NCBI GenBank assembly: GCA_014695325.1
Contig: JACJNZ010000039.1
Location: 558,001-622,000 of the forward strand
Reading direction: 5' to 3'
Length of the DNA stretch: 64,000 bases
Source: Cyanobacteria bacterium FACHB-502
Lineage (GTDB): Bacteria > Cyanobacteriota > Cyanobacteriia > Elainellales > Elainellaceae
Part shown: positions 18,267 through 27,801 of the stretch, piece after piece
Numbering within the stretch: the stretch's first letter is position 1
Layout: the number at the start of each line of letters is the position of its first letter
Program-made: the position numbers and the translations under genes
The notes under the pieces: model-generated
What the model saw: the letters and a program-made list of their open reading frames with translations, nothing else
What the model was told of the DNA's origin: nothing
Database searches by the model: none

Positions 18267-19430
18267 TCAAAGACTCCTCAACCTACCTCCCAGTGAGAGA
18301 ACTGCCTGATTATCGATCGCCTCACCTACAACCTCTTCATTCTCCTGAAGAGCGATCGCACCAAACTGAGCAAAGTATCGGTTGAGCCGCGGTGGAAATT
18401 CTGGGAAATAAAATTGACTGTCTCCCTTCGCAATATCTGCCCAAAAATATCTGAGGGAGGGTACGTATTGCTCAGCCGCTTCCAGAGGCAAATTCAAAGG
18501 AGGTTGGGTCAGAAGCTTGAGCATAAAGGAGCGCGATCGATCGCCCATCCATTCCCGCGAAGTGTGAGATAAATCTGGGAAACCGGGAACCGATGTAATG
18601 TGATGGGATTGGATTTCGAGCTGGGTGTCGTGCGTGCTTTGCAGTTCTCCGTTAGGGGAATCATCCTGGTAGAATTCGAGCACTCGATAGGGATGGGGAT
18701 AGCTGACCAGAGAACCCGTTGTAATTTCGTAGAGATTTCCTTGCTGCGCGACATCCTGAACGTGCAGATGCCCGGTTAATAAAAGCTGTACGCCTGCCTG
18801 TCGCAGTAGAGCCAGCAGTTCCGGCGCGTTGGATAGCATATATCGCTGCCCCATCGGGTTTTGGGACTGTCCGGGCAGATGCTCTAGGACATTATGATGT
18901 ACCATCACCAGAACAAATTCGCCTGCTGTTTCAGATAACACCTGCTGAAGCCAGGCGAACTGATTGTCGTCTAAACGACCTGTGGCTATTTGCTGTCCGG
19001 CAGCATCGAAGAAATTAGAATTTAGCCCGATCAGCCGCACTCCGGGCAGCAGTTTGCAGGTGTAGTAGGGTTGGTTGGGATCGCTGTAGCCAAATTTCTG
19101 GTAGTAGTGGGGAAACTCTTTGAGTCCGATCGATTTATCAGTTGCAAAAGCGTGAGGAATATCGTGATTGCCAGGAATCACATAGGCAGGAAACGGCAGC
19201 CGCGAAAGGCGATCGGCGAGCCAGGCATGATTTTCCGGTTCACCGTGCTGAGTCAGATCACCAGGTAGCAGCAGGAAATCTAAGTCGAGCTGGGTGAGGT
19301 GATCCAGAACTTGTTCGATCGCCGGAATGCTGACTTCGACCAGATGAAAGCGGTGGGGCGAATCCCAAATTGTGTGAGGTAAAGCGATGTGAGGATCGCT
19401 GATAATTCCAAAACGAAAGCGGAGCGACAT
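18267..19430 (-). CDS. Calcineurin-like metallophosphoesterase
   Basis: This 387-residue protein has all the metal-site motifs in order: DPHI near the start, PGDLTQHG, IPGNHD, VMVHHN and LLTGHLH. They form the two-metal centre of the 3',5'-cAMP phosphodiesterase (CpdA)/Icc-like branch. The C-terminal 130 residues after the core look variable. It could hydrolyse a cyclic nucleotide or another phosphodiester; the substrate is not determined. No signal peptide is seen, so it is likely cytoplasmic. Confidence 0.85.
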   Translation of the reverse strand: MSLRFRFGIISDPHIALPHTIWDSPHRFHLVEVSIPAIEQVLDHLTQLDLDFLLLPGDLTQHGEPENHAWLADRLSRLPFPAYVIPGNHDIPHAFATDKSIGLKEFPHYYQKFGYSDPNQPYYTCKLLPGVRLIGLNSNFFDAAGQQIATGRLDDNQFAWLQQVLSETAGEFVLVMVHHNVLEHLPGQSQNPMGQRYMLSNAPELLALLRQAGVQLLLTGHLHVQDVAQQGNLYEITTGSLVSYPHPYRVLEFYQDDSPNGELQSTHDTQLEIQSHHITSVPGFPDLSHTSREWMGDRSRSFMLKLLTQPPLNLPLEAAEQYVPSLRYFWADIAKGDSQFYFPEFPPRLNRYFAQFGAIALQENEEVVGEAIDNQAVLSLGGRLRSL

Positions 19431-19583
19431 GAAATTTTGAATATTAAAAGGCTTGGTGCGAGTATAACTTCTGGACGGGGAGCTTGAAAATTAGGGATAT
19501 CGTGCGAGTTGCAATGATTTGAATCTCGATGGCTTGTCGGATCGGTTGCTTGAATGCCCCGCTCCAAAAGGCAAGATGATCAT

Positions 19584-19622
19584 TTCACAAGAAGCCCGAA
19601 TTGAAGCTTCACAAGAAGCCCG
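19584..19622. repeat. Direct repeat of 15 bp with 24-bp period
   Basis: TTCACAAGAAGCCCG occurs at 19584 and again at 19608. Confidence 0.75.
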
Positions 19623-19758
19623 GATAAGGTTGTTGATTACATGCATTCTGAGGGAGCGGATTGCATTGGTCGATTCAGCGATCGATTAGGCTAGGAAAGG
19701 TATGAACGCAGCCTGGTATGGCATGAGGGATATTTGAGGAGGTGAAGGGTACTCCATT

Positions 19759-19795
19759 GCTCCCCAAATCCTTCAACACCAGGGGACTTTGAAAG
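19759..19795 (+). repeat. Cyanobacterial intergenic repeat copy
   Basis: GCTCCCCAAATCCTTCAACA followed by CCAGGGGACTTTGAAAG. It has the same core as the copies at 13098 and 59153. Confidence 0.6.
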
Positions 19796-19796
19796 C

Positions 19797-19844
19797 GTGA
19801 GACGCTGGTAGCGAAAGACGTTGGTAGTGAGAGACGTTGAGGTA
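19797..19844. repeat. 16-bp tandem repeat, three copies, in the trmB leader
   Basis: GTGAGACGCTGGTAGC, GAAAGACGTTGGTAGT and GAGAGACGTTGAGGTA are contiguous. The last copy supplies the GAGGTA that may act as the ribosome site for the GTG at 19850. Confidence 0.8.
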
Positions 19845-19849
19845 GATTT

Positions 19850-20488
19850 GTGGCAACCGTTCGAGTGCGTCAGCATGTTAATCCGCTTAGCGATAAGTAT
19901 CAGCAGCCTGCGCCTGTGCCTGAGTGGGAGAAGGTTTATGCGGATCTGAATCAGCCGCTGCATCTGGATATTGGCTGCGCGCGGGGTCAGTTTGTGCTGG
20001 AGATGGCGCAGCAGTTTCCCCAGTGGAATTTTCTAGGACTCGAAATCAGGGAACCGCTCGTCATCCAGGCAAATAAGCTGCGCGAGGAAGTGGGTTTGAC
20101 GAATCTCCACTATTTGTTTTGTAATGCGAATAATTCAGCGCGATCGCTCCTTCAGTCCCTACCGGCAAACGTTTTACAGCGTGTCAGCATTCAGTTTCCC
20201 GATCCTTGGTTTAAAAAGCGACACCAGAAGCGGCGAGTGGTGCAGCCAGAACTTGTGGCAGAACTGGCAAAATTTTTAATTCCAGGGGGAACAGTGTTTT
20301 TGCAGTCGGATGTGGAAGCGGTGGCGATCGAGATGAGCGATCGGTTTCAGGAGCATCCAGCATTTGTGCGGCAGAGTCAGGAGTGGCTAGCAGAGAATCC
20401 GCTGGGAATTCAGACCGAACGGGAGCGATCGACCCTGGAGCGAGGAGAACCTGTTTATCGTGCTGTGTTTGAGCGGGCAAGTCGTTAA
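19850..20488 (+). CDS. trmB: tRNA (guanine-N7-)-methyltransferase
   Basis: This 212-residue protein starts at GTG 19850, with GAGGTA in the repeat just upstream. The SAM-binding motif is [17 protein letters not shown], and the TrmB signature is [14 protein letters not shown] with the following [10 protein letters not shown]. It methylates G46 in the variable loop of tRNAs. Its stop codon overlaps the stop of the convergent glycosyltransferase gene (TTAA shared at 20485-20488), so there is no room for a separate terminator. Confidence 0.95.
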   Translation: MATVRVRQHVNPLSDKYQQPAPVPEWEKVYADLNQPLHLDIGCARGQFVLEMAQQFPQWNFLGLEIREPLVIQANKLREEVGLTNLHYLFCNANNSARSLLQSLPANVLQRVSIQFPDPWFKKRHQKRRVVQPELVAELAKFLIPGGTVFLQSDVEAVAIEMSDRFQEHPAFVRQSQEWLAENPLGIQTERERSTLERGEPVYRAVFERASR

Positions 20489-21954
20489 ATCCAGGAGGGA
20501 AACCACCGACGCAGGGCGATCGCTTCAGGGGTCAGCGGCAGTCCGAGGTAGAGCGGCATCCAGAAGATAAAGGCAATCAGCAGCGTTAGTAAAACCCCAA
20601 GCGCAGTTACTTTCCGCCAGTAAACCGAACTTTGCAGCCAGCGATCGAGGATAAAGGCGAGTGCCAGAATCGCGAATATCAGCGACGGCATATAGTGATA
20701 CAGAAACGTGCAGCGTTTGACGCTGAGCCAGGGAAGCAGGTTCGCTGCCCAACTGAGGGCAAGATAGGCAACGATCCAGCGAGTTGAGTTAGGTCGAAAG
20801 GCTGACCCTGATTCATCCGGTTGAGGGCGGATCATTTGCCGAAGCTGAACCAGAAACACACCCAAAAAGAGCAGAATGGCGAGCGTGGAAAACCACCAGA
20901 GCAGGGGATTTCCCATTGCATGAACATCAAAGACAAAGTTGCTCTGACCGGGAACCGCAGCCACTCCCGCAATCACTGCCGGATCGTTCGGAGAGGAACC
21001 GACCTGGTAAAAATAGGCAACCGGACGAAACATCACTAACCAGCTAAACCAGAGCGAGCAATAGGGATGCGCCTCTAAACCGCCAACACGACGGTGATAG
21101 TCATAGGTTTGGTACTGAAGTTCCCAGAAATTGAGAGCAGAGCCATCGACCTGCATATAGGGAATCCAGCTTACGTAATAAGTAAGCGCGGGGACGATCG
21201 CCAGCGGAATCAAAAAATGTCCGAGGTGGAGCTGGGTTAGCTTTTGCAGAGGAAGCTGCGTTTCAGCAAAACCTTGAGTTGGGAATCGCCATTGCCAGAG
21301 CCATGCCCCTATCCAAAGCAGGTAGATTCCCAGCAGAAAGCCCAGCCCGTTCCATTTGATCGCTGCCGTTGCGCCAAACCAAACGCCTGCAAAAATTAGC
21401 CAGAGCCATCGTCTGAGCGATTCCGTTTGCAGAGCCGCCAGAAACGCCGACTGTCCCAGCAGTCCAAACAGCACCAGGTAGATATTATTCAGCGCGTAGC
21501 GAGACTCGACCAGAAATAAACCGTCGATCGCCATTAGAAACCCGGCAATCAGGGCAAAACTACGGCGATGGGTGATTTGATAGGCGATCGCCGCCCCAAT
21601 CAGCGGAATGAAAGCTCCAGTCACCGCATTCAGCCAGCGATAGCTAAACGGAGAAACCGTCAGACCTGCCAAGCCGTTTTTGACTTCGCCGCTCCAGGGC
21701 AGCTTTTCGCCCAGCCAGATGCCAAAAGCAATGATGTAGGTGCTCAGGGGCGGATGTCCGGTAAAGATGATTTCTTCCTTCAACCAGTTACTTGCAAACT
21801 TGGCGTAGTAGACCTCATCAAACACCAGGGTATTAAAACGGCTCAATTCCCAGAACCGCAGCCCCAGAGAACCAAGAAAGATTAAAACGAGACCCAAGCT
21901 AAACCAGGGAAAAGCGTCAGAGCCAGGCTTGGGTTTTAAGGCGATCGAAGGCAT
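20485..21954 (-). CDS. PMT-family dolichyl-phosphate-mannose--protein mannosyltransferase-like membrane glycosyltransferase
   Basis: I take the ATG at 21954 ([15 protein letters not shown]), giving 489 residues; the ATG at 22134 would add 60 residues of non-family sequence. The first membrane helix is followed by the conserved acidic pair in [25 protein letters not shown] follows, then about ten membrane helices. This matches bacterial PMT proteins (GT39/GT-C fold), which move sugars from polyprenyl phosphate to proteins at the outer face of the membrane. Acceptor and sugar are unknown. The gene ends inside the trmB stop overlap. Confidence 0.88.
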   Translation of the reverse strand: MPSIALKPKPGSDAFPWFSLGLVLIFLGSLGLRFWELSRFNTLVFDEVYYAKFASNWLKEEIIFTGHPPLSTYIIAFGIWLGEKLPWSGEVKNGLAGLTVSPFSYRWLNAVTGAFIPLIGAAIAYQITHRRSFALIAGFLMAIDGLFLVESRYALNNIYLVLFGLLGQSAFLAALQTESLRRWLWLIFAGVWFGATAAIKWNGLGFLLGIYLLWIGAWLWQWRFPTQGFAETQLPLQKLTQLHLGHFLIPLAIVPALTYYVSWIPYMQVDGSALNFWELQYQTYDYHRRVGGLEAHPYCSLWFSWLVMFRPVAYFYQVGSSPNDPAVIAGVAAVPGQSNFVFDVHAMGNPLLWWFSTLAILLFLGVFLVQLRQMIRPQPDESGSAFRPNSTRWIVAYLALSWAANLLPWLSVKRCTFLYHYMPSLIFAILALAFILDRWLQSSVYWRKVTALGVLLTLLIAFIFWMPLYLGLPLTPEAIALRRWFPSWI

Positions 21955-22229
21955 GGTCGCAACAAGGGAGGAAACGGCTAGGGAAAAACACCCTAAACAA
22001 ACATCCCAATTGTGCCTTCTTCGGGGAATAACCGGAAGTCGTTTGGGTCGATCGCAAGCAGTTTGGCCTGAACAATTTTTCTCCTTTAAAAAAGGAAAGG
22101 CACACTCTCTGTGTGCCCAAAGTTCACCACCCAAACTTTAATTTCTGAATCGATCGTTGAACCAGAAAGCAGAAGATTGTTAACGGCTATTTCTAAAATA
22201 ATGCTCAATCTGGGGTTAAGAACCAGTTA

Positions 22230-22619
22230 TTAAGCAAGCGTTTCGGGACAATAGCCTAAGCCCTGCACAAACTGTTTGCGGAAGTCCTCAATTTCGCTGC
22301 GATCGGGGTTTCCATGCGACACAACTGCCACCTGATATCGACGCATTACCTCCACTGGAGTCTGCCCGGTCTCTAGTCCCCAGAGCGCCATTCTTACGCG
22401 AATCTCAGGTTCGTAAGGAATACCTAGCTCGTTGAGAAACGATCGAAAGTCTCCATCGTCTTGAGCGTCGAGTGGGCGGCTTAGCTTTACCTTAATGACC
22501 CAACCATCAATTTGATGAATCACCGTGACAAAGCGAACAGGGAGCCAGGGCATTGAATGGAGATATTCCACGATTCTCAATGTCAGGCTGGCATTTGCGA
22601 GGTAGTAGATATAATCCAT
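22230..22619 (-). CDS. Conserved cyanobacterial protein of unknown function
   Basis: This is a 129-residue protein from the ATG at 22619 (MDYIYYLANASLTLRIVEYL). An in-frame ATG at 22667 is less likely. The sequence is an ordinary globular mix, with a possible strand-rich middle (RFVTVIHQIDGWVIKVKLSRP) and no membrane helix or catalytic motif. It stands between divergent or neighbouring genes with about 150 bases on each side. I do not recognise the family. Confidence 0.6.
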   Translation of the reverse strand: MDYIYYLANASLTLRIVEYLHSMPWLPVRFVTVIHQIDGWVIKVKLSRPLDAQDDGDFRSFLNELGIPYEPEIRVRMALWGLETGQTPVEVMRRYQVAVVSHGNPDRSEIEDFRKQFVQGLGYCPETLA

Positions 22620-22774
22620 AACTTCTTGTCGTATCCTGCAAATGCTACTCTTTAATCTTCTCGTCATAGTCCCAGAAGGAATAGGGGAAAAGCCCCCTAA
22701 CCTGCATAGGGAATTTCACCCAACTTGATGACCATTGGGTTAGTTTATCGATCGTTTCAAAAAGACCTGACGCA

Positions 22775-23920
22775 ATGCCTGAAAATTCTGATCTCCTGCT
22801 GGAATCCTACGACTACGTTTTGCCACCAGAGCGGATTGCTCAAAATCCAGCCGTGCCGCGCGATAGTTCCCGGTTGCTGGTTGTGGGTACGAAAGACTAT
22901 CAGCATCGCAGTTTCCGCGATCTGCCCGAACTGCTTCAGCCGGGAGATTTGCTAGTGCTCAACAACACTCGCGTGATTCCTGCCCGTTTGTTTGGACGAA
23001 AGCCGAATGGCGGCAACGTTGAAGTTTTGCTGTTAGAAGAACAGCCTCAGATCAATCAATGGCTTGCTCTGGTAAAACCAGGTCGGCGGGTGAAGGTGGG
23101 GACGCAAATCGAGTTTTGGGGCAACGAAATTCCCGAAATATCTGAGCATTCTCCAGATGAAAATTCTCCTGGTTTTGCCGCAAACGAAACCGATCGACCT
23201 CGCCCCAAACTAACAGCAAAGGTATTAGCCGTTGAACCCGCAACCGGGGGACGCTATCTGGAATTTGACTTGCCGCCCGGTCAATCGCTGCTGCCGCTGT
23301 TGGCGGATCTGGGTCATGTGCCTTTGCCGCCCTATATCCATGAGTCTGAAGCGGATGCGGAGCAATATCAAACTGTTTATGCCGATCGCCCCGGTTCTGC
23401 GGCGGCTCCAACGGCAGGACTGCACTTTACCCCAGAACTGCTGCAACGGTTAGATGAAGCCGGGATTCAGCGCGCCTTTATTACGCTCCATGTGGGAGTG
23501 GGCACATTTCGTCCAGTCGAGTCGAGCGACATTACGCAGCACCAGATGCACGGCGAATGGCTGGAGATTCCTGTCGAAACCGTAGACAAGATTCAGCAAA
23601 CCCAGGCGAACGGAGGACGAGTGATTGCAGTCGGCACAACAGCCGTGCGATCGCTCGAAGGGGCAGCCGCTCAAACCGGAACCCTGCAACCCTACTGCGG
23701 CAAAACGAATTTGTACATCTATCCCGGCTTTCAGTGGCGCGTGGTCGAAGGGCTAATTACCAACTTCCATTTGCCCAAGTCGAGTTTAATGATGCTCGTG
23801 AGTGCTTTGATTGGGCGACAACGACTTCTCGATCTGTATCAAATGGCGATCGAGGAGGAGTATCGTTTTTATTCCTTTGGAGATGCGATGCTGATTTTGC
23901 CAGAAGCCCGCTTGACCTGA
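22775..23920 (+). CDS. queA: S-adenosylmethionine:tRNA ribosyltransferase-isomerase
   Basis: This 381-residue protein has [15 protein letters not shown] at the start, then [35 protein letters not shown] and [16 protein letters not shown], all QueA signatures. It transfers the ribosyl part of SAM to preQ1 in tRNA, forming epoxyqueuosine. An insertion of about 30 residues (around 120-150, rich in Glu/Ser/Asn) separates the first strands from the core, as is common in cyanobacteria. No riboswitch is visible ahead of the gene. Confidence 0.96.
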   Translation: MPENSDLLLESYDYVLPPERIAQNPAVPRDSSRLLVVGTKDYQHRSFRDLPELLQPGDLLVLNNTRVIPARLFGRKPNGGNVEVLLLEEQPQINQWLALVKPGRRVKVGTQIEFWGNEIPEISEHSPDENSPGFAANETDRPRPKLTAKVLAVEPATGGRYLEFDLPPGQSLLPLLADLGHVPLPPYIHESEADAEQYQTVYADRPGSAAAPTAGLHFTPELLQRLDEAGIQRAFITLHVGVGTFRPVESSDITQHQMHGEWLEIPVETVDKIQQTQANGGRVIAVGTTAVRSLEGAAAQTGTLQPYCGKTNLYIYPGFQWRVVEGLITNFHLPKSSLMMLVSALIGRQRLLDLYQMAIEEEYRFYSFGDAMLILPEARLT

Positions 23921-23940
23921 GAGCTGATTAGTTCATCAAA

Positions 23941-23970
23941 ACTTATCGGTTCAGGACTTATCGGTTTAGG
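23941..23970. repeat. 15-bp tandem duplication overlapping a stop codon
   Basis: ACTTATCGGTTCAGG is followed by ACTTATCGGTTTAGG. The second copy encodes the last residues and stop of the lipoprotein gene on the minus strand. Confidence 0.85.
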
Positions 23971-25421
23971 AAGGTCAGGAAGCGTGGAATCGGGGCAGGC
24001 AATCGCGAAGGGGGGGGAGCAGGCGTTGTCGGAATGTCCGGCTCCTCAATGATTTCGGGCAGGGTAGGCGGCAGGTCGTCTTGCTTAGGCGTTGAGGGAA
24101 GGACAGGCGGTTTTGCCTGGGGAGCTGCGTCCGGAGCATTGGGTTGAGCGGATTCGGGAGCAGGCTGCTCTACCGGGCGAATCAGGAGGGGCGAGCGATC
24201 GTCCTTGGCTTTCCCTGCTGCTTCCGATGGGGATGCTTCAAGTTCGTTTTGAAGCTGCTCTTTCACTTCATCGGCTAACTCTTCTCGAATACTTTCCTCA
24301 TCGTCGGGCTGCTCTAATTCAGCCGGAATTTCTACGGGAGTCTGTTCAGTTGCGCGATCGAAAGCATTGGGGATGGCTTGGGGCTGCAGTTCAGTCATTT
24401 CGTTCCCGGTTTTCTCGGGCAAAGTTTCCTGATCTGGTTCTCGCGTTTTTGCGGGGGTCACTTCTTCGAGCGTTTCTTCGACCGCAGCGGGTTCGGGGGC
24501 AGGTGGCGTGTAGTTGGGGTCGGTAAGGCGACGGGCGATCGTCAGCGGAATTTCTCCCCGAATCAAGCGGGATAGGGCATCGGTGCCGTTGGGCTGATAG
24601 TTGACGATGCGAATCGTGTTATTAAACGCATTGGGCAGCGGGTTGCCGTTTTCATCCAGCAGTTCGAGCTGAACCCAGTTTCTTCCAGGCTTTAAGCCTT
24701 GTAGATAAATCGGCTCCCAGCGATCGAAAGTAAAGCTTTCTCCGTTAATGGTGCAGCGAATTTGCCAGTCGGGAATCGCGTCCTCACTATTTTCTTGAGC
24801 GACAAAGTGAAGCGGTGCGTTCGTAAGATAAAAATCAAGCAGGACAGGTTCCGCACCGTAGTTCCCTTTGGGACGGCTGTAGGTCAGCAAGGGCTGGTGA
24901 GGGTCGGGATTGTTTTCAGGGGTTTTGGCAAAGATGTGGAAGGTAGTTTCAGCAAAGGCTCCTTCGTTTTTAAAGCTCTCGTGCCAGGGACGGGAGGCAA
25001 AAACGCGGATGGTATGGGTTCCGGGTTCGAGGTCGCTTAGAACGATCGGCTCATCGACATCAAAAATCGCCTGATAGGGCTGGTTGTCCAAAATAAAGTG
25101 CAGATGATAGCCCAGCTCAAATTCCTCGTCCTTAAACAAGGGCAGATCGCGCACCTGAAGCTTAACAGAGGTTTGCGTGTCTTCCAGCACCTCGTCAGAA
25201 CGTGGACTCAAGATCGTCACTTGCGGCTGATAAATGTCGGTGTACTGCTTGAGTTCCTGAATCATGCTAGGCGGCGCAATTTCTGCCAGTCGATTTCCCG
25301 ATCGCGACAGCAGCGGCTTGCGGGCGATACTGCCAGACTGACTACAGCTCACCATTGCCCAACTCAACACCAGCACCAGCATCGGAGCCAGTACGCGCTT
25401 CACCACACTCCGCCATTTCAT
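23958..25421 (-). CDS. Large lipoprotein with Pro/Glu-rich C-terminal half
   Basis: A 487-residue product is read from the ATG at 25421, which puts a basic stretch, a hydrophobic core and the lipobox VSCS at a normal distance (Cys at about residue 27). Residues 40-300 form a globular part with Ig-like wording (PQVTILSPRSDEVLEDTQ, LEPGTHTIRVFA, GLKPGRNWVQLELLDENG) that suggests two beta-sandwich repeats. The last 180 residues are rich in Pro, Glu and Ala and probably span the periplasm. I do not recognise a named family. It is probably anchored in the plasma, thylakoid or outer membrane. Confidence 0.75.
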   Translation of the reverse strand: MKWRSVVKRVLAPMLVLVLSWAMVSCSQSGSIARKPLLSRSGNRLAEIAPPSMIQELKQYTDIYQPQVTILSPRSDEVLEDTQTSVKLQVRDLPLFKDEEFELGYHLHFILDNQPYQAIFDVDEPIVLSDLEPGTHTIRVFASRPWHESFKNEGAFAETTFHIFAKTPENNPDPHQPLLTYSRPKGNYGAEPVLLDFYLTNAPLHFVAQENSEDAIPDWQIRCTINGESFTFDRWEPIYLQGLKPGRNWVQLELLDENGNPLPNAFNNTIRIVNYQPNGTDALSRLIRGEIPLTIARRLTDPNYTPPAPEPAAVEETLEEVTPAKTREPDQETLPEKTGNEMTELQPQAIPNAFDRATEQTPVEIPAELEQPDDEESIREELADEVKEQLQNELEASPSEAAGKAKDDRSPLLIRPVEQPAPESAQPNAPDAAPQAKPPVLPSTPKQDDLPPTLPEIIEEPDIPTTPAPPPSRLPAPIPRFLTFLNR

Positions 25422-25926
25422 CCTGTCCCGCTCCCTAAACGATCGCCTGTGTGAACAAAACGAGTCAATCAACCCCGATTGATCGAAGTATCAAAGTGAT
25501 GATTTATCACTAGGGAACATTTTGCCTTAATCAGGAAGCGTTGACGTAGCACGCAGGCAGCAATTTTGGCATTGTTTGCCTGATTCATTGCTCTTTCCTA
25601 GCATTGAGTGATGAACTGGGATTGATCGCATTCCCATCGGCAGGGCGCAAGTGTTAGGAAACTGGCACAGAATTGCAGCTTTTAGCAGGCTTAGGGGCAG
25701 CGTTATTGCAGGTTTAGATTGATTTGAAGAATTGTGTCGAAACTCAGCAAATTATCAATTTTCGATCGGGTTGATGTCCGATCAAAAACGGTTTAAGGTG
25801 TAAGACGATTCCTGTCTGTTTTCTTCCCCAGATCATCGACCTTTCGATAGATTTTCTATTGATTGGAATGGATTGAATCTGGCGGAATTGATTTTTAATC
25901 AAAGCAAATCCCAAAGGAAAAGAGCC
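25422..25926. other. Divergent regulatory region between lipoprotein gene and psaE
   Basis: About 500 bases contain no supported gene. The stretch must hold the promoters of both divergent genes. AT-rich stretches at 25730-25780 and 25840-25900 are likely psaE promoter and leader DNA, but I cannot place boxes with confidence. Confidence 0.45.
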
Positions 25927-26175
25927 ATGGTTCAACGCGGTTCAAAGGTTCGAGTCCTCCGCCAAACGTCCTTCTGGTACAACGAAGTCGGAACGGTCGC
26001 CTCGATCGATCAAAGCGGCATTCGCTATCCAGTAGTTGTCCGGTTTGACTCCGTGAATTACAGCGGATACAGCGGTTCGGCAGGCGGCGTGAACACCAAC
26101 AATTTCGCCCTCAACGAGCTAGTAGAAGTTGAAGCTCCGGCAAAGCCTGCTACCAAGCCAGCCGCCAAAGCTTAA
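25927..26175 (+). CDS. psaE: Photosystem I reaction centre subunit IV
   Basis: This 82-residue protein starts at ATG 25927 with AAGGAAAAG upstream; a longer in-frame start adds unrelated residues. The SH3-like core is [21 protein letters not shown], then [14 protein letters not shown] and [12 protein letters not shown], all diagnostic of PsaE. The C-terminal tail ([13 protein letters not shown]) is Ala/Lys/Pro rich, longer than in some species. PsaE sits on the stromal face of PSI, helps ferredoxin docking and supports cyclic electron flow. A terminator-like structure follows, so it is a single-gene unit, as is usual. Confidence 0.98.
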   Translation: MVQRGSKVRVLRQTSFWYNEVGTVASIDQSGIRYPVVVRFDSVNYSGYSGSAGGVNTNNFALNELVEVEAPAKPATKPAAKA

Positions 26176-26185
26176 GTTACTAAAG

Positions 26186-26265
26186 GCTAGAATGGGAATC
26201 GGAACTTGTCTAAAGCATTGCAGCCTATCGCTGTAAAGTTTTCTAGCAGTCCTGTTCCCATTTTT
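26186..26265 (+). terminator. psaE terminator with overlapping alternative stems
   Basis: AATGGGAA (26191-26198) pairs with TTCCCATT (26255-26262) and is followed by TTT. A second pairing, GCTAGAA (26186-26192) with TTCTAGC (26241-26247), interleaves with the first, giving a pseudoknot or mutually exclusive arrangement. A small CAGC/GCTG hairpin lies in the loop. Confidence 0.65.
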
Positions 26266-26273
26266 GTTTAGCC

Positions 26274-27128
26274 GTGCCTGAGCTGCCTGAAGTTGAAACC
26301 GTATGTCGGGGTCTAAATCGCGTGACCCTGAATCAATCGATCAGGGGTGGGACTGTGCTGCTTGATCGCACGATCGCCTACCCCTTTTCTGCTGCGGAAT
26401 TTGTAGAAGGCATAATGGGTCAATCGATCGTCCAGTGGCAGCGTCGCGGCAAATATCTGCTGGCAGAACTGGTAAACGATGCTGGAAAACCTGCGGGCTG
26501 GCTAGGAGTTCATCTGCGAATGACCGGACAGTTGCTCTGGATGTTGCAGGATGAGCCGCTGCAAAAGCACTGTCGCGTCAGGCTCTTTTTCCCCAACGAT
26601 CGTGAACTGCGATTTGTCGATCAGCGCACCTTTGGTCAGATGTGGTACGTGCCGCCCGATCGATCGCCTGGATCGGTGATTTCTGGACTGCAAGGCTTGG
26701 GCGTAGAGCCGCTTTCACCGGATTTCACGGTTGAGTATCTCGCAGAGCGACTGCAAAACCGCAAGCGTCCGATCAAAAACGCGCTGCTGGATCAAGCGAT
26801 CGTCGCAGGCATTGGCAATATTTATGCAGATGAGTCCCTGTTTCTGAGCCAGATTCGCCCGGAAACGCTGGCAGCCAATCTCACTCCAGAGCAGGTCAAA
26901 CAGCTTCATCAGGCAATTATCAAAGTGTTGCAAGACAGCATTGGCGCAGGCGGAACCACCTTTAGCGACTTTCGAGACATCCAGGGCATTAACGGTAACT
27001 ACGGCGGCATTGCCTGGGTTTATGATCGCAAAGGCGAACCCTGCCGCAACTGCGAAACCCCGATCGAGCGAATTAAATTAGCGGGGCGATCGGCGCATTA
27101 TTGCCCGACCTGTCAGCCCTCTGCTTAA
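26274..27128 (+). CDS. mutM: Formamidopyrimidine-DNA glycosylase
   Basis: The 284-residue protein starts at GTG 26274, which places the catalytic Pro and Glu at positions 2 and 3 (PELPEVETVCRGL). RGKYLLAEL gives the conserved Lys. The helix-two-turn-helix is followed by the zinc finger CRNC...CPTC at the C-terminus. It removes oxidised purines such as 8-oxoG from DNA and nicks the abasic site. It begins nine bases beyond the psaE terminator and must have its own promoter or depend on readthrough. Confidence 0.97.
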   Translation: MPELPEVETVCRGLNRVTLNQSIRGGTVLLDRTIAYPFSAAEFVEGIMGQSIVQWQRRGKYLLAELVNDAGKPAGWLGVHLRMTGQLLWMLQDEPLQKHCRVRLFFPNDRELRFVDQRTFGQMWYVPPDRSPGSVISGLQGLGVEPLSPDFTVEYLAERLQNRKRPIKNALLDQAIVAGIGNIYADESLFLSQIRPETLAANLTPEQVKQLHQAIIKVLQDSIGAGGTTFSDFRDIQGINGNYGGIAWVYDRKGEPCRNCETPIERIKLAGRSAHYCPTCQPSA

Positions 27129-27255
27129 CCATTTCCCTAATGCAGAATGGGTTGGTTCAACGTAATGAAATAGAGGATCAGTGAAGTAATAGGGCAACAC
27201 TTTACGGCGATCGGCAAGATAGCTACAGTTTAGTAACTGTGGTTGGTAAATCTTT

Positions 27256-27576
27256 ATGCAAGTGGAGGATGAACGCAAAATTGTTTTCAATGCCTTCCTG
27301 ATAGTCGTGTTTAATCTAGTTGTTGCCTGCTTCGGAATTGCTCTTTTTGCATGGTATTACACCCCTGGAAATCCTATACGTCCCAACCGTGTTGACATAA
27401 ACCTAGTTGGTTTTACAGGAATATTTATAGGGGTATCTCAAGCCCTGTATCTTACTCCATTACTGATTTATGCGGCTCGCTCACGAAAGTGGGATTTAGT
27501 TAAAGGTGCAGCTTTGGGAGGTATTGTAACTGCGCTGCTAAATGTCGTTCTTCTGCTCATTCTTTCCGAGGGGTAA
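27256..27576 (+). CDS. Small membrane protein of unknown function
   Basis: A 106-residue protein with a polar start (MQVEDERKIVF) and three predicted membrane helices: VVFNLVVACFGIALFAWYY, GFTGIFIGVSQALYLTPLL and LGGIVTALLNVVLLLIL. No family is recognised. It lies next to a dead methyltransferase gene and has few HIP1 words, so this short stretch may be accessory DNA. Confidence 0.6.
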   Translation: MQVEDERKIVFNAFLIVVFNLVVACFGIALFAWYYTPGNPIRPNRVDINLVGFTGIFIGVSQALYLTPLLIYAARSRKWDLVKGAALGGIVTALLNVVLLLILSEG

Positions 27577-27801
27577 TGTTGTCGGTTAGATGTTGGGTGA
27601 GGCTCAGTCCTAGTTACCGTACCCCAACCCTTCATTGCACCGGACTGTTGAAAGCGATCGGCTAGGATGAGAGGCTACTGGCAGCCGGTGAATGTCGCCG
27701 TTATACAACTCAGCCCTGAGTGGAGACAGTACCCTTCAGTTATTAGTTATTGGTGAGACGCAATTGTAGAAATTCACGCAATAATTTGCTGGAGTGAAGA
27801 G

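Noticed and set aside
25945-25965. GGTTCGAGTCC resembling a tRNA T-loop
   Set aside because: It is inside the psaE coding sequence and no acceptor or anticodon arms can be drawn around it.
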